In this document: piece by piece, positions 52,536 through 61,927 of the stretch
How the letters are laid out: each line of letters begins with the position of its first letter
Position numbering within the stretch: position 1 is the first letter of the stretch
DNA from: Mucilaginibacter sp.
GTDB lineage: Bacteria > Bacteroidota > Bacteroidia > Sphingobacteriales > Sphingobacteriaceae
Reading direction: 5' to 3'
DNA length: 64,000 nt
Assembly (NCBI RefSeq): GCF_028288205.1
Contig: NZ_JAQBOD010000035.1
Location: 1 to 64,000, forward strand
Made by a program: the position numbers and the translations under genes
Notes under the pieces: generated by a model
Told to the model about the DNA's origin: nothing
The model's database searches: none
The model's input: the letters and a program-made list of their open reading frames with translations, nothing else

Positions 52536-54359
52536 CTACTTCTTTTTCGCCTGCACTTGCTGCTGATTACGCATCATCTCTTCCATTTTGGCACTGAAAC
52601 CTGATTTTTTCTTTTTGTCTTCAGGTTTCTTTTTGTTTTCCTGTATCTGGGCATGTATCTTTTTATCATCAACCATTAAGCGGATAAGATATTGCTGTAA
52701 GAAAGTAAGCATGTTTGCCAGGAAATAATAATAATTCAAACCTGCCGGATAGCCGTTCAATGCGCCAAGGAAAATGATCGGGGTAATGTACCCTATGTAT
52801 TTCATCTGCCCGCTTACGCCCGATATCTGGTTGTTAAAGTAGGTATATATCAGGGTTGATATTGTCATCAGCAAACACATTAAACTTAAGTGATCGCCAA
52901 TAAAAGGTATGCTGAAACCAAAGTTTACTATCGAGTCATAAGTCGATAGGTCATGCATCCATAAAAACCCTTGTCCGCGCAGCTCAAACAAGCCCGGGAA
53001 AAAGCGGAAGAACGCGATAACAATAGGCATTTGTATCAATAGCGGTAAACATCCGCCCAACGGGTTTACGCCTGCTTTTTTGTAAAGCTTTAAGTACTCC
53101 TGTTGTAATAATGTAGGGTTATCTTCGCCAACTTTAGCTTTAATTTCATCCATCTCCGGCTTTAATACCCGCATCTTGGCCATTGATAAATATGACTTGT
53201 AGGTAAGCGGTGATAAAACTAATTTCAGGATGACGGTTAATGCCAGTATTATTAAACCATAGTTCCAGTTAAATTGGGTCAATATGTTAAACACCGGTAT
53301 TACCGCAATACGGTTAACATATTTTAACGGACCCCAGCCCAGGTTAATTTGTTTTTCTAAACCATGACCCTCGGCCTCTAACGTTTTGTAATGATTAGGG
53401 CTGAAATAAAAATCAAACGGGAAAGTACCGTCGGCGCTGCGCGCCGATGTTAAATTAGCTTTAAGCTGTTTAATATCCGCATGGTTAGTAGTATCGGTAC
53501 TTACGGTAAGGCTTGATTTGGTAAACCCTTCTTTAGTTAATAATACACTCGAAAAGAAGTGTTGCTTAAACGATACCCATTGTAATTTTTTATCATTAAT
53601 ATCTTTCTGATTGTCCTTCGTATCACCCAGATCATTATAATCATTCTCTGTATCCAGGTACTGTATCATGGTATACTGGTGGTCAAGCGTAAGGCTTTTT
53701 TCAAGCCTGTGCAGGCTGCTCTCCCAATTTAAAGTAATACTGCTGCTGTTGGCAATTACATTATCTAAACCGGTAGGTTTAATAGTAAAGCCAACTTTAT
53801 AACCATCGCCTTTTAAGGTATATATATAATCAATATACTGCGTTGGGCTATAGCTTAAACGCATGGTTATTGACGACGAATCTTTACCTGTAACCTGCAA
53901 ACCTGCGGCGCTTGGGGTAAAATACCTTTCGTTAGTATTGATATTAGCCACACCTGCTGCAAAACTAAAACCAAACTTGTTTGCATCGCCATCAAATAAT
54001 ATCAGCGGTTTTTTATCAAACGTTTTAAAGTTTTTTAATTCGACCGAGTATATGCGGCCACCAAGTGTGGTTAACTTAATGCGGAGGTCCTTATTCTCTA
54101 AGGTGATCAATTTTTCGCTGCCTTTTAATGTAGCGCCAAACGGGCTTTTTAATGCAGCGGTATCAATTGTTTTAGCAGCCTTTGCAGTATCAATTGTTGC
54201 GGTAACAGGTGTTGTTTTTATACCTGCTCTTTTTAGTGAATCCTGGTGTTGTAGTGCTTTTTCTTTTTTGATCTCAGTGTCGCTCGGTCTTAAAAACCAA
54301 ACTGAACCGGCTATAATGACCATGATCAGGAATAATCCTGTAAATGTATTTCTATCCAT
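52536..54359 (-). CDS. yidC: Membrane protein insertase YidC
   Basis: 607 residues. N-terminal membrane helix 7-24, a long periplasmic beta-supersandwich domain about 70-345, then five core helices: NWGLIILALTVILKLVLSPL-like first core segment, the conserved Gln/Lys-rich cytoplasmic hairpin (MAKMRVLKPEMDEIKAKVG), and GGCLPLLIQMPIVIAFF. The C-terminus is strongly basic (KKKPEDKKKK ... AKKK), as expected for ribosome contact. It inserts membrane proteins with or without SecYEG. It starts 26 bp after pyrG stops; probably one transcript. Confidence 0.96.
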   Translation of the reverse strand: MDRNTFTGLFLIMVIIAGSVWFLRPSDTEIKKEKALQHQDSLKRAGIKTTPVTATIDTAKAAKTIDTAALKSPFGATLKGSEKLITLENKDLRIKLTTLGGRIYSVELKNFKTFDKKPLILFDGDANKFGFSFAAGVANINTNERYFTPSAAGLQVTGKDSSSITMRLSYSPTQYIDYIYTLKGDGYKVGFTIKPTGLDNVIANSSSITLNWESSLHRLEKSLTLDHQYTMIQYLDTENDYNDLGDTKDNQKDINDKKLQWVSFKQHFFSSVLLTKEGFTKSSLTVSTDTTNHADIKQLKANLTSARSADGTFPFDFYFSPNHYKTLEAEGHGLEKQINLGWGPLKYVNRIAVIPVFNILTQFNWNYGLIILALTVILKLVLSPLTYKSYLSMAKMRVLKPEMDEIKAKVGEDNPTLLQQEYLKLYKKAGVNPLGGCLPLLIQMPIVIAFFRFFPGLFELRGQGFLWMHDLSTYDSIVNFGFSIPFIGDHLSLMCLLMTISTLIYTYFNNQISGVSGQMKYIGYITPIIFLGALNGYPAGLNYYYFLANMLTFLQQYLIRLMVDDKKIHAQIQENKKKPEDKKKKSGFSAKMEEMMRNQQQVQAKKK

Positions 54360-54385
54360 TATCTATTGTATCGTACTCAAATTAA

Positions 54386-55996
54386 CTATTTCTTGCGGGC
54401 ATAAGCCAGCGAAGCGGCGACAAAGTTAATAAAAAGTGGGTGCGGATTTGCAACTGTTGATTTTAATTCGGGGTGAAACTGTGCACCCACAAAAAACGGG
54501 TGATTTTTTAGCTCAACTATCTCCACCAGATTGTTCTCCGGGTTAAAGCCCGATGGTGTTAATCCGGCAGTTTCATATTGTTTTAAATAGTCGTTATTAA
54601 ACTCATAACGGTGCCTGTGGCGCTCGCTTATATGCTGTTTACCATATATGGCGGCGGCTTTGCTTCCTTTTTTAAGGTCGCAGGCATAAGCGCCTAAACG
54701 CATGGTACCGCCTTTGTTTACCACTTTCTTTTGCTCCTCCATCATGGCAATTACCGGGTTTGGTGTATCCGGGTTCATTTCTGTACTGCTGGCATCTTTT
54801 AGTCCTAAAACATTACGGCCAAATTCAACCACCGCGCATTGCATCCCTAAACAAATACCAAAAAACGGAATATTATTTTCGCGCACATAACGTATGGCTT
54901 CTATTTTACCTTCAAAACCACGCTCACCAAAGCCCGGTGCAACCAGTACACCATGCAGGCCCAGCAACTTATCAATAGCGTTGCCCGGTGTTAATTGTTC
55001 TGATGGGATATATTCTACCCTTACTTTACATTCATTTTTTGCACCCGCGTGGATGAATGACTCGGTGATAGATTTATAAGCATCGGGCAGTTCTACATAT
55101 TTACCAACTAACCCAATACGTACTTCGGATGTTGGATTTTTTAAGCGGCCCAAAAAGTCTTTCCAGTTTTCTAATTGCGGCTCTGTTTTATGAGGCAGCT
55201 TTAATTTTGTTAATACCGTTTTATCCAATTGCTCTTTCAACATCAGTAAAGGCACATCATAAATAGTTGACGCGTCAATTGATTCGACAACTGCATTGAT
55301 GTTAACGTTACAAAATAAAGCGATTTTTTTTCTGATATCCATATTCAGATGATGCTCTGTACGGCAAACCAAAATATCAGGTTGTATACCATATTCCAGC
55401 AACATCTTAACAGAGTGCTGGGTTGGTTTGGTCTTTAATTCGCCGGCTGCTGCAAGGAAAGGTATTAGCGTAAGGTGTATCACTAATGAATTGCCCGAGC
55501 CCACCTCCCATCTAAACTGCCTTACCGCTTCTATGTATGGTAACGATTCAATATCGCCTACGGTACCGCCTAATTCGGTTATTACAATATCATATTTACC
55601 ATCTTCGCCCAGTATACGGATGTTACGTTTTATCTCATCAGTAATATGCGGAACAACCTGTACTGTTTTTCCTAAAAAAGCGCCTTCGCGTTCTTTGTTG
55701 ATTACATTTTGATAGATACGCCCTGTAGTAATGTTGTTGGCTTTGGACGTTGGCGTGTTTAAAAAACGCTCGTAATGGCCAAGGTCAAGGTCGGTTTCGG
55801 CGCCATCTTCGGTAACATAGCATTCCCCATGTTCGTAAGGGTTCAATGTTCCCGGATCGATGTTAATATAAGGATCGAATTTTTGAATGGTTACGCTGTA
55901 TCCGCGCGATTGTAGAAGTTTGGCCAATGAAGCCGATATAATGCCTTTCCCCAACGAAGAGGTCACACCGCCCGTAACAAATATGTATTTAGTCAT
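54386..55996 (-). CDS. pyrG: CTP synthase
   Basis: 536 residues from the ATG at 55994-55996; eight residues of a longer frame are not conserved. Synthetase domain 1-270: [17 protein letters not shown] (P-loop), [31 protein letters not shown]. Glutaminase domain about 290-530: [17 protein letters not shown] with the catalytic Cys, and FHPELKS with His-x-Glu. It makes CTP from UTP, ATP and glutamine. Confidence 0.97.
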   Translation of the reverse strand: MTKYIFVTGGVTSSLGKGIISASLAKLLQSRGYSVTIQKFDPYINIDPGTLNPYEHGECYVTEDGAETDLDLGHYERFLNTPTSKANNITTGRIYQNVINKEREGAFLGKTVQVVPHITDEIKRNIRILGEDGKYDIVITELGGTVGDIESLPYIEAVRQFRWEVGSGNSLVIHLTLIPFLAAAGELKTKPTQHSVKMLLEYGIQPDILVCRTEHHLNMDIRKKIALFCNVNINAVVESIDASTIYDVPLLMLKEQLDKTVLTKLKLPHKTEPQLENWKDFLGRLKNPTSEVRIGLVGKYVELPDAYKSITESFIHAGAKNECKVRVEYIPSEQLTPGNAIDKLLGLHGVLVAPGFGERGFEGKIEAIRYVRENNIPFFGICLGMQCAVVEFGRNVLGLKDASSTEMNPDTPNPVIAMMEEQKKVVNKGGTMRLGAYACDLKKGSKAAAIYGKQHISERHRHRYEFNNDYLKQYETAGLTPSGFNPENNLVEIVELKNHPFFVGAQFHPELKSTVANPHPLFINFVAASLAYARKK

Positions 55997-56055
55997 GATT
56001 TTTTTGAATATTGGCAGCAATTTTAAGCCGCTGCTAATTGTTTGTGTACGGGATA

Positions 56056-56063
56056 CAAAAGTA
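56056..56063 (-). promoter_or_regulatory. -7 box (TACTTTTG) upstream of pyrG
   Basis: Fits TAnnTTTG on the minus strand, 60 nt before the pyrG start. A TTG lies 24 nt further upstream, longer than the usual spacing. Confidence 0.45.
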
Positions 56064-56195
56064 AGAAATTTTTTGGGGTTTGGTTTACAAAATCACAATT
56101 GTTGAAAAGGTTTAGTTATTTAAAGGTATCCTGGTTTTATTTTTAAACAAAAGAAGAAATAATTTCTTTCTACATAACTATAAGTCGACTACAAC

Positions 56196-56768
56196 ATGAA
56201 AAAAATATTGCTGCTAATAGCATTGCTCTTTATTACCGAAACCAATTACGCGCAGAAAAAACACCGCGACGAGTACCAAAGTTACCTGTACTCGCTAAAT
56301 TTAATATCGAAGCTGTTTTCAAGAGTATTAGACAATGTTGAAATCATAGCTCATCGACCGGATAGGGTCAGCTTTAAAAATTTAGCGGTTGATTTTAATA
56401 AGAAAGTGAATGTGCTGCTGATAAACCAGAACGGTTTAATAAACCTGATAAATAAAGGGGGCTTTAACGATCATCACTTTAATAACTCGTTGCGGATAAT
56501 GGAAAAGAATATTACCGACCTTAAAAAAATACTGATCAATAACCGAGGCTTAATTGATAATTTAAAGATAAAAGACTTTAACACAGCCGAAGTATACGAC
56601 CATTTGGATATGCGGCTCTATGAAAATGATGAACTGTTGCGGGAAATACATAAAAACCGCAGCAGCAAAGCATTTAAACACAAGGTGGTTGATAATTTAA
56701 CCCAGGCGGTAGTGGTGCTGAACGAATGCCATAGCAAGGTGGCAGCGCTGTATAGTAAGGTGAAATAA
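56196..56768 (+). CDS. Secreted helical protein of unknown function
   Basis: 190 residues. Signal peptide 1-19 (LFITETNYAQ). The mature part is highly charged and predicted helical with repeating NLIS, LIN and ILINN patterns, e.g. LLINQNGLINLINKGG and DLKKILINNRGLIDNL, suggesting a long helical bundle. No domain recognised. Probably periplasmic. It is divergent from pyrG and followed by GTGTATA word repeats. Confidence 0.65.
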   Translation: MKKILLLIALLFITETNYAQKKHRDEYQSYLYSLNLISKLFSRVLDNVEIIAHRPDRVSFKNLAVDFNKKVNVLLINQNGLINLINKGGFNDHHFNNSLRIMEKNITDLKKILINNRGLIDNLKIKDFNTAEVYDHLDMRLYENDELLREIHKNRSSKAFKHKVVDNLTQAVVVLNECHSKVAALYSKVK

Positions 56769-56780
56769 GCCGAACAAATA

Positions 56781-56845
56781 CAGTGTATATGGGTGTATAT
56801 GGTGTATACACTACCGTATACATATACACACCTAAGTTACTTAGG
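56781..56845. repeat. GTGTATAT word repeats forming an inverted repeat
   Basis: GTGTATAT three times (56783-56810), then TACCGTATACATATACACAC. The outer parts pair: GTGTATATG with CATATACAC. A second small palindrome TAAGTTACTTA follows. It sits between convergent genes and may end both transcripts. Confidence 0.6.
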
Positions 56846-56859
56846 TATACTATAAATTA

Positions 56860-57465
56860 TTAATGCGGATAAGCTTGCACCCAACCCTGCTGCCATACCC
56901 CGGTATTATAAAAATGGATAAAGCTTCGGGCCTCATCAAAAGTAAATACCTTATCGTGCGTATAAACATCATAAACATTTTTGTTGTCCATTAACATTTC
57001 TTCAAGCTCGTTTTTAGGTACTTTACCCGGTTTAGCGGGGGCTATTTTAGATCTCTTTAATTCTACTATTTTACCGTTCCATTTGGCTATATACCATACT
57101 GCCTTGTAACTGTCTGTTATGTTATTTGATACCGTATCTTCGTATAAATTTATCTTTCCTGTTTCAAGCGCTTTTAAAAACACCGGCTTTTTTTCATTAG
57201 GCCTGTATACCGACTGGAAATGCGCATTTTTACTGCGGAGATAATATCCCTTTATGTCTTCGGGCCTTAATGGCTGCGGGTCATCATCCATCGGTGTATA
57301 AGTATCTTTACCCAAAAATGGAATGGTTATTACACAAGCTACTGTATCGTCTTTGGGCGTTATCACATAATCAGAAACCCTTTTCCCTTTTTTCTGCGCA
57401 TTTACATCAGTTGCAAATAACACGGCTATGCCGGCAATAAACAAATTTTTAAATAATGCTTTCAT
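56860..57465 (-). CDS. Secreted protein of unknown function
   Basis: 201 residues. Signal peptide 1-23 (LFATDVNAQ). The mature part begins KKGKRVSDYVITPKDDTVAC and shows a beta-rich middle (KAVWYIAKWNGKIVELKRS) and a C-terminal helix EARSFIHFYNTGVWQQG. No family recognised with confidence. Possibly a periplasmic or outer-membrane-associated protein. Its neighbour kdsB is separated by 67 bp and is not obviously linked in function. Confidence 0.65.
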   Translation of the reverse strand: MKALFKNLFIAGIAVLFATDVNAQKKGKRVSDYVITPKDDTVACVITIPFLGKDTYTPMDDDPQPLRPEDIKGYYLRSKNAHFQSVYRPNEKKPVFLKALETGKINLYEDTVSNNITDSYKAVWYIAKWNGKIVELKRSKIAPAKPGKVPKNELEEMLMDNKNVYDVYTHDKVFTFDEARSFIHFYNTGVWQQGWVQAYPH

Positions 57466-57532
57466 TATGTTCAGGTTAAAGGTGTATAACGGTACAGGTA
57501 TTGTTATAGTGTGGTTGGTACTTTAATTATAA

Positions 57533-58258
57533 TTATTTAAGTAATTCCAGGTCCTCGGGTGTGTCTACAGCGTAAGTTTCCAAATCTGTTTCGGCAACTT
57601 TTATGCGATAGCCATTCTCTATCCAGCGCAGTTGCTCCAGGCTTTCGGCTTTTTCTAAGGCCGATATGGGCAGTTTTGTTATCTGTTGCAAAACATCGGC
57701 CCGGTAACCATAAATGCCTATGTGTTTAAAATAAGGATAAAACTCCAGCCAGTTTTGCGGCTCTTCACCCCTTATATGCGGCAATGCCGAGCGCGAAAAG
57801 TAAACCGCTTCATCCAGCTTGTTTACAATCACTTTAGGAGTATTAGGATTATGCAGTTCCTGCTCTGTTTTAACTCTTTTTACCAAGGTGGCTATTTGTA
57901 CATCGGGCGTGGCAAAGCAAGCGGCCAGTTTTGTTATTTGTTCAGGATCAATATAAGGTTCATCGCCCTGTATGTTTATTACCACATGATATTGCGGATG
58001 CGCCAGTGCAACCTCGGCACAACGGTCGGTTCCGCTATGGTGGTTGGTGCTGGTCATTACCGCCACTCCGCCAAAAGCTGTTACATGATCAAATATGCGG
58101 GCATCATCCGTAGCAACAATAACCTCGGTTAAATGATCGCACTTTTTAGCCTGTTCATAAACCCGCTGTATCATGCTTTTGCCTCCAATATCAACCAACG
58201 GCTTCCCCGGAAACCGTGATGAAGCGTAACGTGCAGGAATAATACCGAGAACCAACAT
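57533..58258 (-). CDS. kdsB: 3-deoxy-manno-octulosonate cytidylyltransferase
   Basis: 241 residues from the ATG at 58256-58258. A frame to 58294 would add 12 residues encoded purely by an intergenic word repeat (VIVNRKSQIVN) and is rejected. LGIIPARYASSRFPGKPLVDI is the nucleotide-binding start; NIQGDEPYIDPEQI, HIGIYGYR and QLRWIENGYRIKV follow. It activates Kdo as CMP-Kdo for the LPS inner core, matching the heptose genes elsewhere in the window. Confidence 0.96.
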   Translation of the reverse strand: MLVLGIIPARYASSRFPGKPLVDIGGKSMIQRVYEQAKKCDHLTEVIVATDDARIFDHVTAFGGVAVMTSTNHHSGTDRCAEVALAHPQYHVVINIQGDEPYIDPEQITKLAACFATPDVQIATLVKRVKTEQELHNPNTPKVIVNKLDEAVYFSRSALPHIRGEEPQNWLEFYPYFKHIGIYGYRADVLQQITKLPISALEKAESLEQLRWIENGYRIKVAETDLETYAVDTPEDLELLK

Positions 58259-58271
58259 ATTTACGATTTGA

Positions 58272-58317
58272 GATTTACGATTTACGATTACCATCAGCTA
58301 ATCGTAAATCGTAAATC
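58272..58317. repeat. 18-bp perfect inverted repeat of TCGTAAA words
   Basis: GATTTACGATTTACGATT (58272-58289) and AATCGTAAATCGTAAATC (58300-58317) are exact complements around a 10-nt loop. Each arm is itself two and a half copies of a 7-bp word. It lies between the deoxynucleoside kinase stop and the kdsB start on the minus strand, so it may end one transcript or shape the kdsB leader. Confidence 0.8.
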
Positions 58318-58329
58318 GTACTTCTAAAA

Positions 58330-58944
58330 TTAAAATAAACCGTTTACTTCCCGCTCTACCAATTGAATAATGGACGACATGTCCTCTGTACTATTAGCGA
58401 AATCAAGGTTATCCTTATCCAGTACCAACAACTTACCCAGCTTATAGCCGCTTATCCATTTGTCGTATTTCTCGTTCAATTTAGATAAATAATCAATGCG
58501 GATACCAATTTCATACTCCCTGCCCCGGCGCTGAATATTGTTTACCAATGTTGGCACAGATGCTTTTAAATAAACCAACAGATCGGGCGGCTTAATATAT
58601 TCGGTTATATTGTTGAAGATAGATTCGTAGTTTTCGTAATCGCGGCTGGTCATCAGGCCCATATCATGCAGGTTTTCTGCAAAAATATAGGCATCCTCAT
58701 AAATGGTTCTGTCTTGTATAATGTTGCGCCCACTTTTTTGTATATCGATGATCTGCCTGTAACGGCTGTTCAGAAAATATATCTGCAGGTTAAAGCTCCA
58801 GCGTTTCATGTCGCTATAAAAATCTTCCAGGTACGGATTATTATCTACAGCTTCATATAATGGTTCCCAGCCATAATTTTTGGCCAGTAATTCGGTGAGC
58901 GTAGTTTTACCGGCTCCTATGTTTCCAACAATAGCTATGTGCAT
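58330..58944 (-). CDS. Deoxynucleoside kinase
   Basis: 204 residues. P-loop GNIGAGKTTL at 7-16, then EPLYEAVDNNPYLEDFY, a later QDRTIYEDAYIFAENL (the E/DRS-like motif with catalytic Asp/Arg), and a lid RRGREYEIGIRIDYL. It phosphorylates deoxynucleosides (dA/dG or dC type; specificity not readable) in the salvage pathway. It could also be annotated as deoxyadenosine/deoxyguanosine kinase. Confidence 0.9.
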   Translation of the reverse strand: MHIAIVGNIGAGKTTLTELLAKNYGWEPLYEAVDNNPYLEDFYSDMKRWSFNLQIYFLNSRYRQIIDIQKSGRNIIQDRTIYEDAYIFAENLHDMGLMTSRDYENYESIFNNITEYIKPPDLLVYLKASVPTLVNNIQRRGREYEIGIRIDYLSKLNEKYDKWISGYKLGKLLVLDKDNLDFANSTEDMSSIIQLVEREVNGLF

Positions 58945-58991
58945 ATTTGCTAAGATATAATTTGAATGTTAAAAGTCAAAATGTTTTGGTT

Positions 58992-59060
58992 AGTCCATGG
59001 TCGATAGACCATAGTCCATGGCTAATCTACTATGGACCATCGACTATGGTCTATGGTCTT
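58992..59060. repeat. Word repeats of CCATGGTC / CTATGGAC type with internal palindromes
   Basis: GTCCATGGTCGATAGACC, ATAGTCCATGG, CTACTATGGACCATCGAC, and TATGGTCTATGGTC in succession. Both halves pair imperfectly. It is the whole region between the trpS stop codon and the deoxynucleoside kinase promoter area. Confidence 0.65.
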
Positions 59061-59064
59061 AAAA

Positions 59065-60060
59065 TTAAAAACTTTTAAACCCAATAATTTCTCTCACCTC
59101 TTTTATCGTCTTAGAAGCACTTTCTCTTGCCTTTATAGCACCGTAGCGGGCTACCTGGCGCAGGTATGGGGCATCATTGGCAATCTCGTTTATGCGTTCA
59201 CGGATTGGCGTAGTAGCAATGATCATGTCTTCGGCTAATTGTTTTTTTAAATCGCCGTAACGTATTTGTACCGTATTATATAAATTATCAAAATGAGCCA
59301 GTGTATCGGGAGTTGATACTACTTTCATCAGATCGAAAAGGTTTTGTATTTCTTCTGGTTTTGCTTGATTTTCTGTGGTTGGCCCGCTATCTGTTACAGC
59401 ACGCATTACTTTTTTGCGGATCACCTCGGGCGGGTCTGAAAGAAAAATGGCATTCCCCTCTCCTTCTGATTTTCCCATTTTCCCTTTACCGTCAAGCCCC
59501 GGAATTTTAACCAGTTTCTCGCTAAAGTTGAAAGCGTATGGTTCAGGAAAATACTCATTATTGTATAAACGGTTAAACCGGTTGCCAAAGGTGCGGGCCA
59601 TTTCCAGGTGTTGCTCCTGATCTTTGCCTACCGGTACTTTTGTGGCCCGGTGTATCAATATATCTGCCGCCATTAAAACCGGATAGGTTAATAGCCCGGC
59701 GTTAACATTATCCGGGTGAGCACGCACTTTATCTTTAAATGAGGTGCTGCGCTCCAGTTCGCCTAAATAGGCATTCATGTTCAGGTACAGGTATAGCTCG
59801 GCTATTTCCTGTACGTCAGACTGTACATAGATGGTGGCTTTTTCGGGATCGATGCCGGCTGCCAGATACTCAACCAGTACACTTTTTACATTAGTATGCA
59901 GGTTGGCAGGGGTTGGATGCGTGGTTAATGAATGCAGATCAGCAATAAAAAAAAAGCAGTTATACTCATGCTGCATTTTTACAAAGTTTTGTATTGCACC
60001 ATAATAATTACCTAAATGCAGGTTCCCGGTAGACCTGATACCACTAACAACAGTTTCCAT
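59065..60060 (-). CDS. trpS: Tryptophan-tRNA ligase
   Basis: 331 residues, usual length. HIGH-type motif in STGNLHLGNYYGA, substrate-binding YPVLMAADILIHRATKVPVG and DQEQHLEMAR, and the KMSKS-type motif KMGKSEG. Class I synthetase charging tRNA-Trp. It diverges from the acyltransferase gene at 60099; the gap of 38 bp must hold both start regions. Confidence 0.97.
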   Translation of the reverse strand: METVVSGIRSTGNLHLGNYYGAIQNFVKMQHEYNCFFFIADLHSLTTHPTPANLHTNVKSVLVEYLAAGIDPEKATIYVQSDVQEIAELYLYLNMNAYLGELERSTSFKDKVRAHPDNVNAGLLTYPVLMAADILIHRATKVPVGKDQEQHLEMARTFGNRFNRLYNNEYFPEPYAFNFSEKLVKIPGLDGKGKMGKSEGEGNAIFLSDPPEVIRKKVMRAVTDSGPTTENQAKPEEIQNLFDLMKVVSTPDTLAHFDNLYNTVQIRYGDLKKQLAEDMIIATTPIRERINEIANDAPYLRQVARYGAIKARESASKTIKEVREIIGFKSF

Positions 60061-60084
60061 AGCGGCGAAAGTAAGGATTTTTTA

Positions 60085-60092
60085 TATTTTTG
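60085..60092 (+). promoter_or_regulatory. -7 box (TATTTTTG) close to the acyltransferase start
   Basis: Fits TAnnTTTG and ends 6 nt before the ATG at 60099, so the mRNA would be nearly leaderless. Confidence 0.4.
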
Positions 60093-60098
60093 GGGACG

Positions 60099-60827
60099 AT
60101 GAAAATAATATTGAAGAAATTGCACTGCTATATTTACAGGTATAGCGTTGCTTTTTTTTACATTTTATTGAGCCCCTTTCTTTATTATTTTTCACGCAAG
60201 CCCCAACGGTATAAGAACATGAATAAGGTTAGGCGCTTATGGGGATTTTTAAGTTCTATAACTGTAGGTATTTTATATAATTTTTCCTTTGAAGAACCTA
60301 TCGACTGGAAAAAAACTTACATTATTTGCCCCAACCATATTTCAAATCTGGATATTACTGCAATGAGCCTGCTGGTAAAAAACAATTTTTGCTTTATGGG
60401 CAAAGAAGAACTAATGGATGAGTTTGTTACCGGTATATTTTTCAGATCAGTTGATATACCGGTTAACCGCGAAAGTAAAATGTCGTCATTCAGAGCATTT
60501 AAGCAGACTGCTGAAAGGTTGACAAACGGAACAACTGTAATTATATTTCCGGAAGGAAAGATCCCCGATGAATATCCTCCACAATTACATGAATTTAAAA
60601 ATGGCCCGTTTCGACTGGCAATTGAATTAAAAATACCCATTATACCTGTAACCTCGTTAAACACCTGGCAAAAATTATGGGATACCGGCCTCGAATATGG
60701 CAGCAAACCGGGTATTTGTAATATATTTGTACATAGGCCCATTGAAACGGCCAATTTAACTTTAGATGATGCTGATGCTTTACGCGATAAAGTATTTGGC
60801 ATAATAAAACAAAAATTTGAAGCATGA
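60099..60827 (+). CDS. 1-acyl-sn-glycerol-3-phosphate acyltransferase (PlsC family)
   Basis: 242 residues from the ATG at 60099; the frame starts at a TTG three codons earlier. An N-terminal amphipathic or membrane segment (about 10-31) precedes the acyltransferase: CPNHISNLDITAMS (HxxxxD), later FPEGKIPDEYP and a substrate-binding PVNRESK and PIIPVTSLNTW. It acylates lysophosphatidate to phosphatidate in the inner membrane. It overlaps gatC by four bases (ATGA), so they are coupled although unrelated in pathway. Confidence 0.92.
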   Translation: MKIILKKLHCYIYRYSVAFFYILLSPFLYYFSRKPQRYKNMNKVRRLWGFLSSITVGILYNFSFEEPIDWKKTYIICPNHISNLDITAMSLLVKNNFCFMGKEELMDEFVTGIFFRSVDIPVNRESKMSSFRAFKQTAERLTNGTTVIIFPEGKIPDEYPPQLHEFKNGPFRLAIELKIPIIPVTSLNTWQKLWDTGLEYGSKPGICNIFVHRPIETANLTLDDADALRDKVFGIIKQKFEA

Positions 60828-61111
60828 ATATTGATAGTGAAACCGTAGATAAAATAGCCCACCTTGCCCGTTTAGAGCTTGCCGAAACCGAAAAGCAGGA
60901 AATGATTGGCGACATGAATAAAATACTGGGTTTTATGGAAAAACTGAACGAGATCAATACATCAGGCGTTGAGCCGTTGATTTACCTGTCAAACGAGGTT
61001 AATGTTTTCCGCGAAGATGTGGTTAAGCAGGAAGTTACTCCTGAAGAAGCTTTACAAAATGCGCCTAAGCATGATGATCAGTACTTTTTAGTGGCGAAGG
61101 TTATAGGGTAG
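60824..61111 (+). CDS. gatC: Aspartyl/glutamyl-tRNA amidotransferase subunit C
   Basis: 95 residues. VDKIAHLARLELAETEKQEM at the start and a typical middle VEPLIYLSNEVNVFREDV, ending ALQNAPKHDDQYFLVAKVIG with the conserved 'AP...FxVPKVI'-type end. Stabilises GatA-GatB in transamidation of Glu-tRNA-Gln. gatA and gatB are not here. It is the distal gene of the plsC-gatC pair. Confidence 0.95.
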   Translation: MNIDSETVDKIAHLARLELAETEKQEMIGDMNKILGFMEKLNEINTSGVEPLIYLSNEVNVFREDVVKQEVTPEEALQNAPKHDDQYFLVAKVIG

Positions 61112-61186
61112 TTATTAGTTGGAAAGTCGGACTTAAAATAAATCTGTAACAATACACCTAACTCTGCCGTCAAAGCAATAAAAAAC

Positions 61187-61924
61187 ATGAAGCCATTAAT
61201 TACCATTAAAGATATAGGACGTAAATACATTATAGGCACAGAAGTTATTCATGCGCTTAAATCTGTATCGCTAACTATTAATAAGGGTGAATTTGTGGCT
61301 TTGATGGGTCCGTCAGGTTCAGGCAAATCAACCTTAATGAATATTTTGGGTTGTTTGGATACGCCGACCAAAGGCGAGTATATTCTAAATGGCATTAATG
61401 TTAGCCACATGACCGACAATGAGTTGGCCGAAGTGCGTAACTCCGAGATCGGCTTCGTGTTTCAGACATTTAACCTGTTACCGCGAAATACTGCTTTAGA
61501 TAATGTGGCACTCCCATTAGTTTATGCCGGTATCAGCAAAGAAAACAGGCAGGAACGCGCTAAAAAAGCTTTAGAAAACGTGGGCCTGGGTAATCGTACA
61601 GATCACCGGCCCAATGAGCTTTCGGGCGGGCAGCGCCAACGTGTGGCAGTTGCTCGTGCTTTAATAAACGACCCATCCATTATTTTGGCCGATGAGCCTA
61701 CAGGTAACCTTGATACCAAAACATCTATCGAAATTATGGGCCTTTTGGAAGATATCCACACCAAAGGCAACACCATTATATTAGTAACGCACGAAGAAGA
61801 CATTGCCCTGCATGCCCACCGTATTGTACGTATGCGCGATGGTTTAATAGAGAATGACTATGCTAATCCTAATATACACACGATAGATAGAAATGTGGAT
61901 AGTACTGCGAAGGCTGTTTTATAA
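61187..61924 (+). CDS. ABC transporter ATP-binding protein, LolD/MacB type
   Basis: 245 residues. Walker [10 protein letters not shown] at 41-49, Q-loop FQTFNLLPR, signature [19 protein letters not shown], Walker [14 protein letters not shown]-loop VTHEEDIA. The sequence is of the LolD/MacB/FtsE group that works with FtsX-fold permeases. No permease is adjacent; the permease at 35476 is a distant candidate (inference). It has its own gap of 75 bp from gatC. Confidence 0.94.
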   Translation: MKPLITIKDIGRKYIIGTEVIHALKSVSLTINKGEFVALMGPSGSGKSTLMNILGCLDTPTKGEYILNGINVSHMTDNELAEVRNSEIGFVFQTFNLLPRNTALDNVALPLVYAGISKENRQERAKKALENVGLGNRTDHRPNELSGGQRQRVAVARALINDPSIILADEPTGNLDTKTSIEIMGLLEDIHTKGNTIILVTHEEDIALHAHRIVRMRDGLIENDYANPNIHTIDRNVDSTAKAVL

Positions 61925-61927
61925 ACG

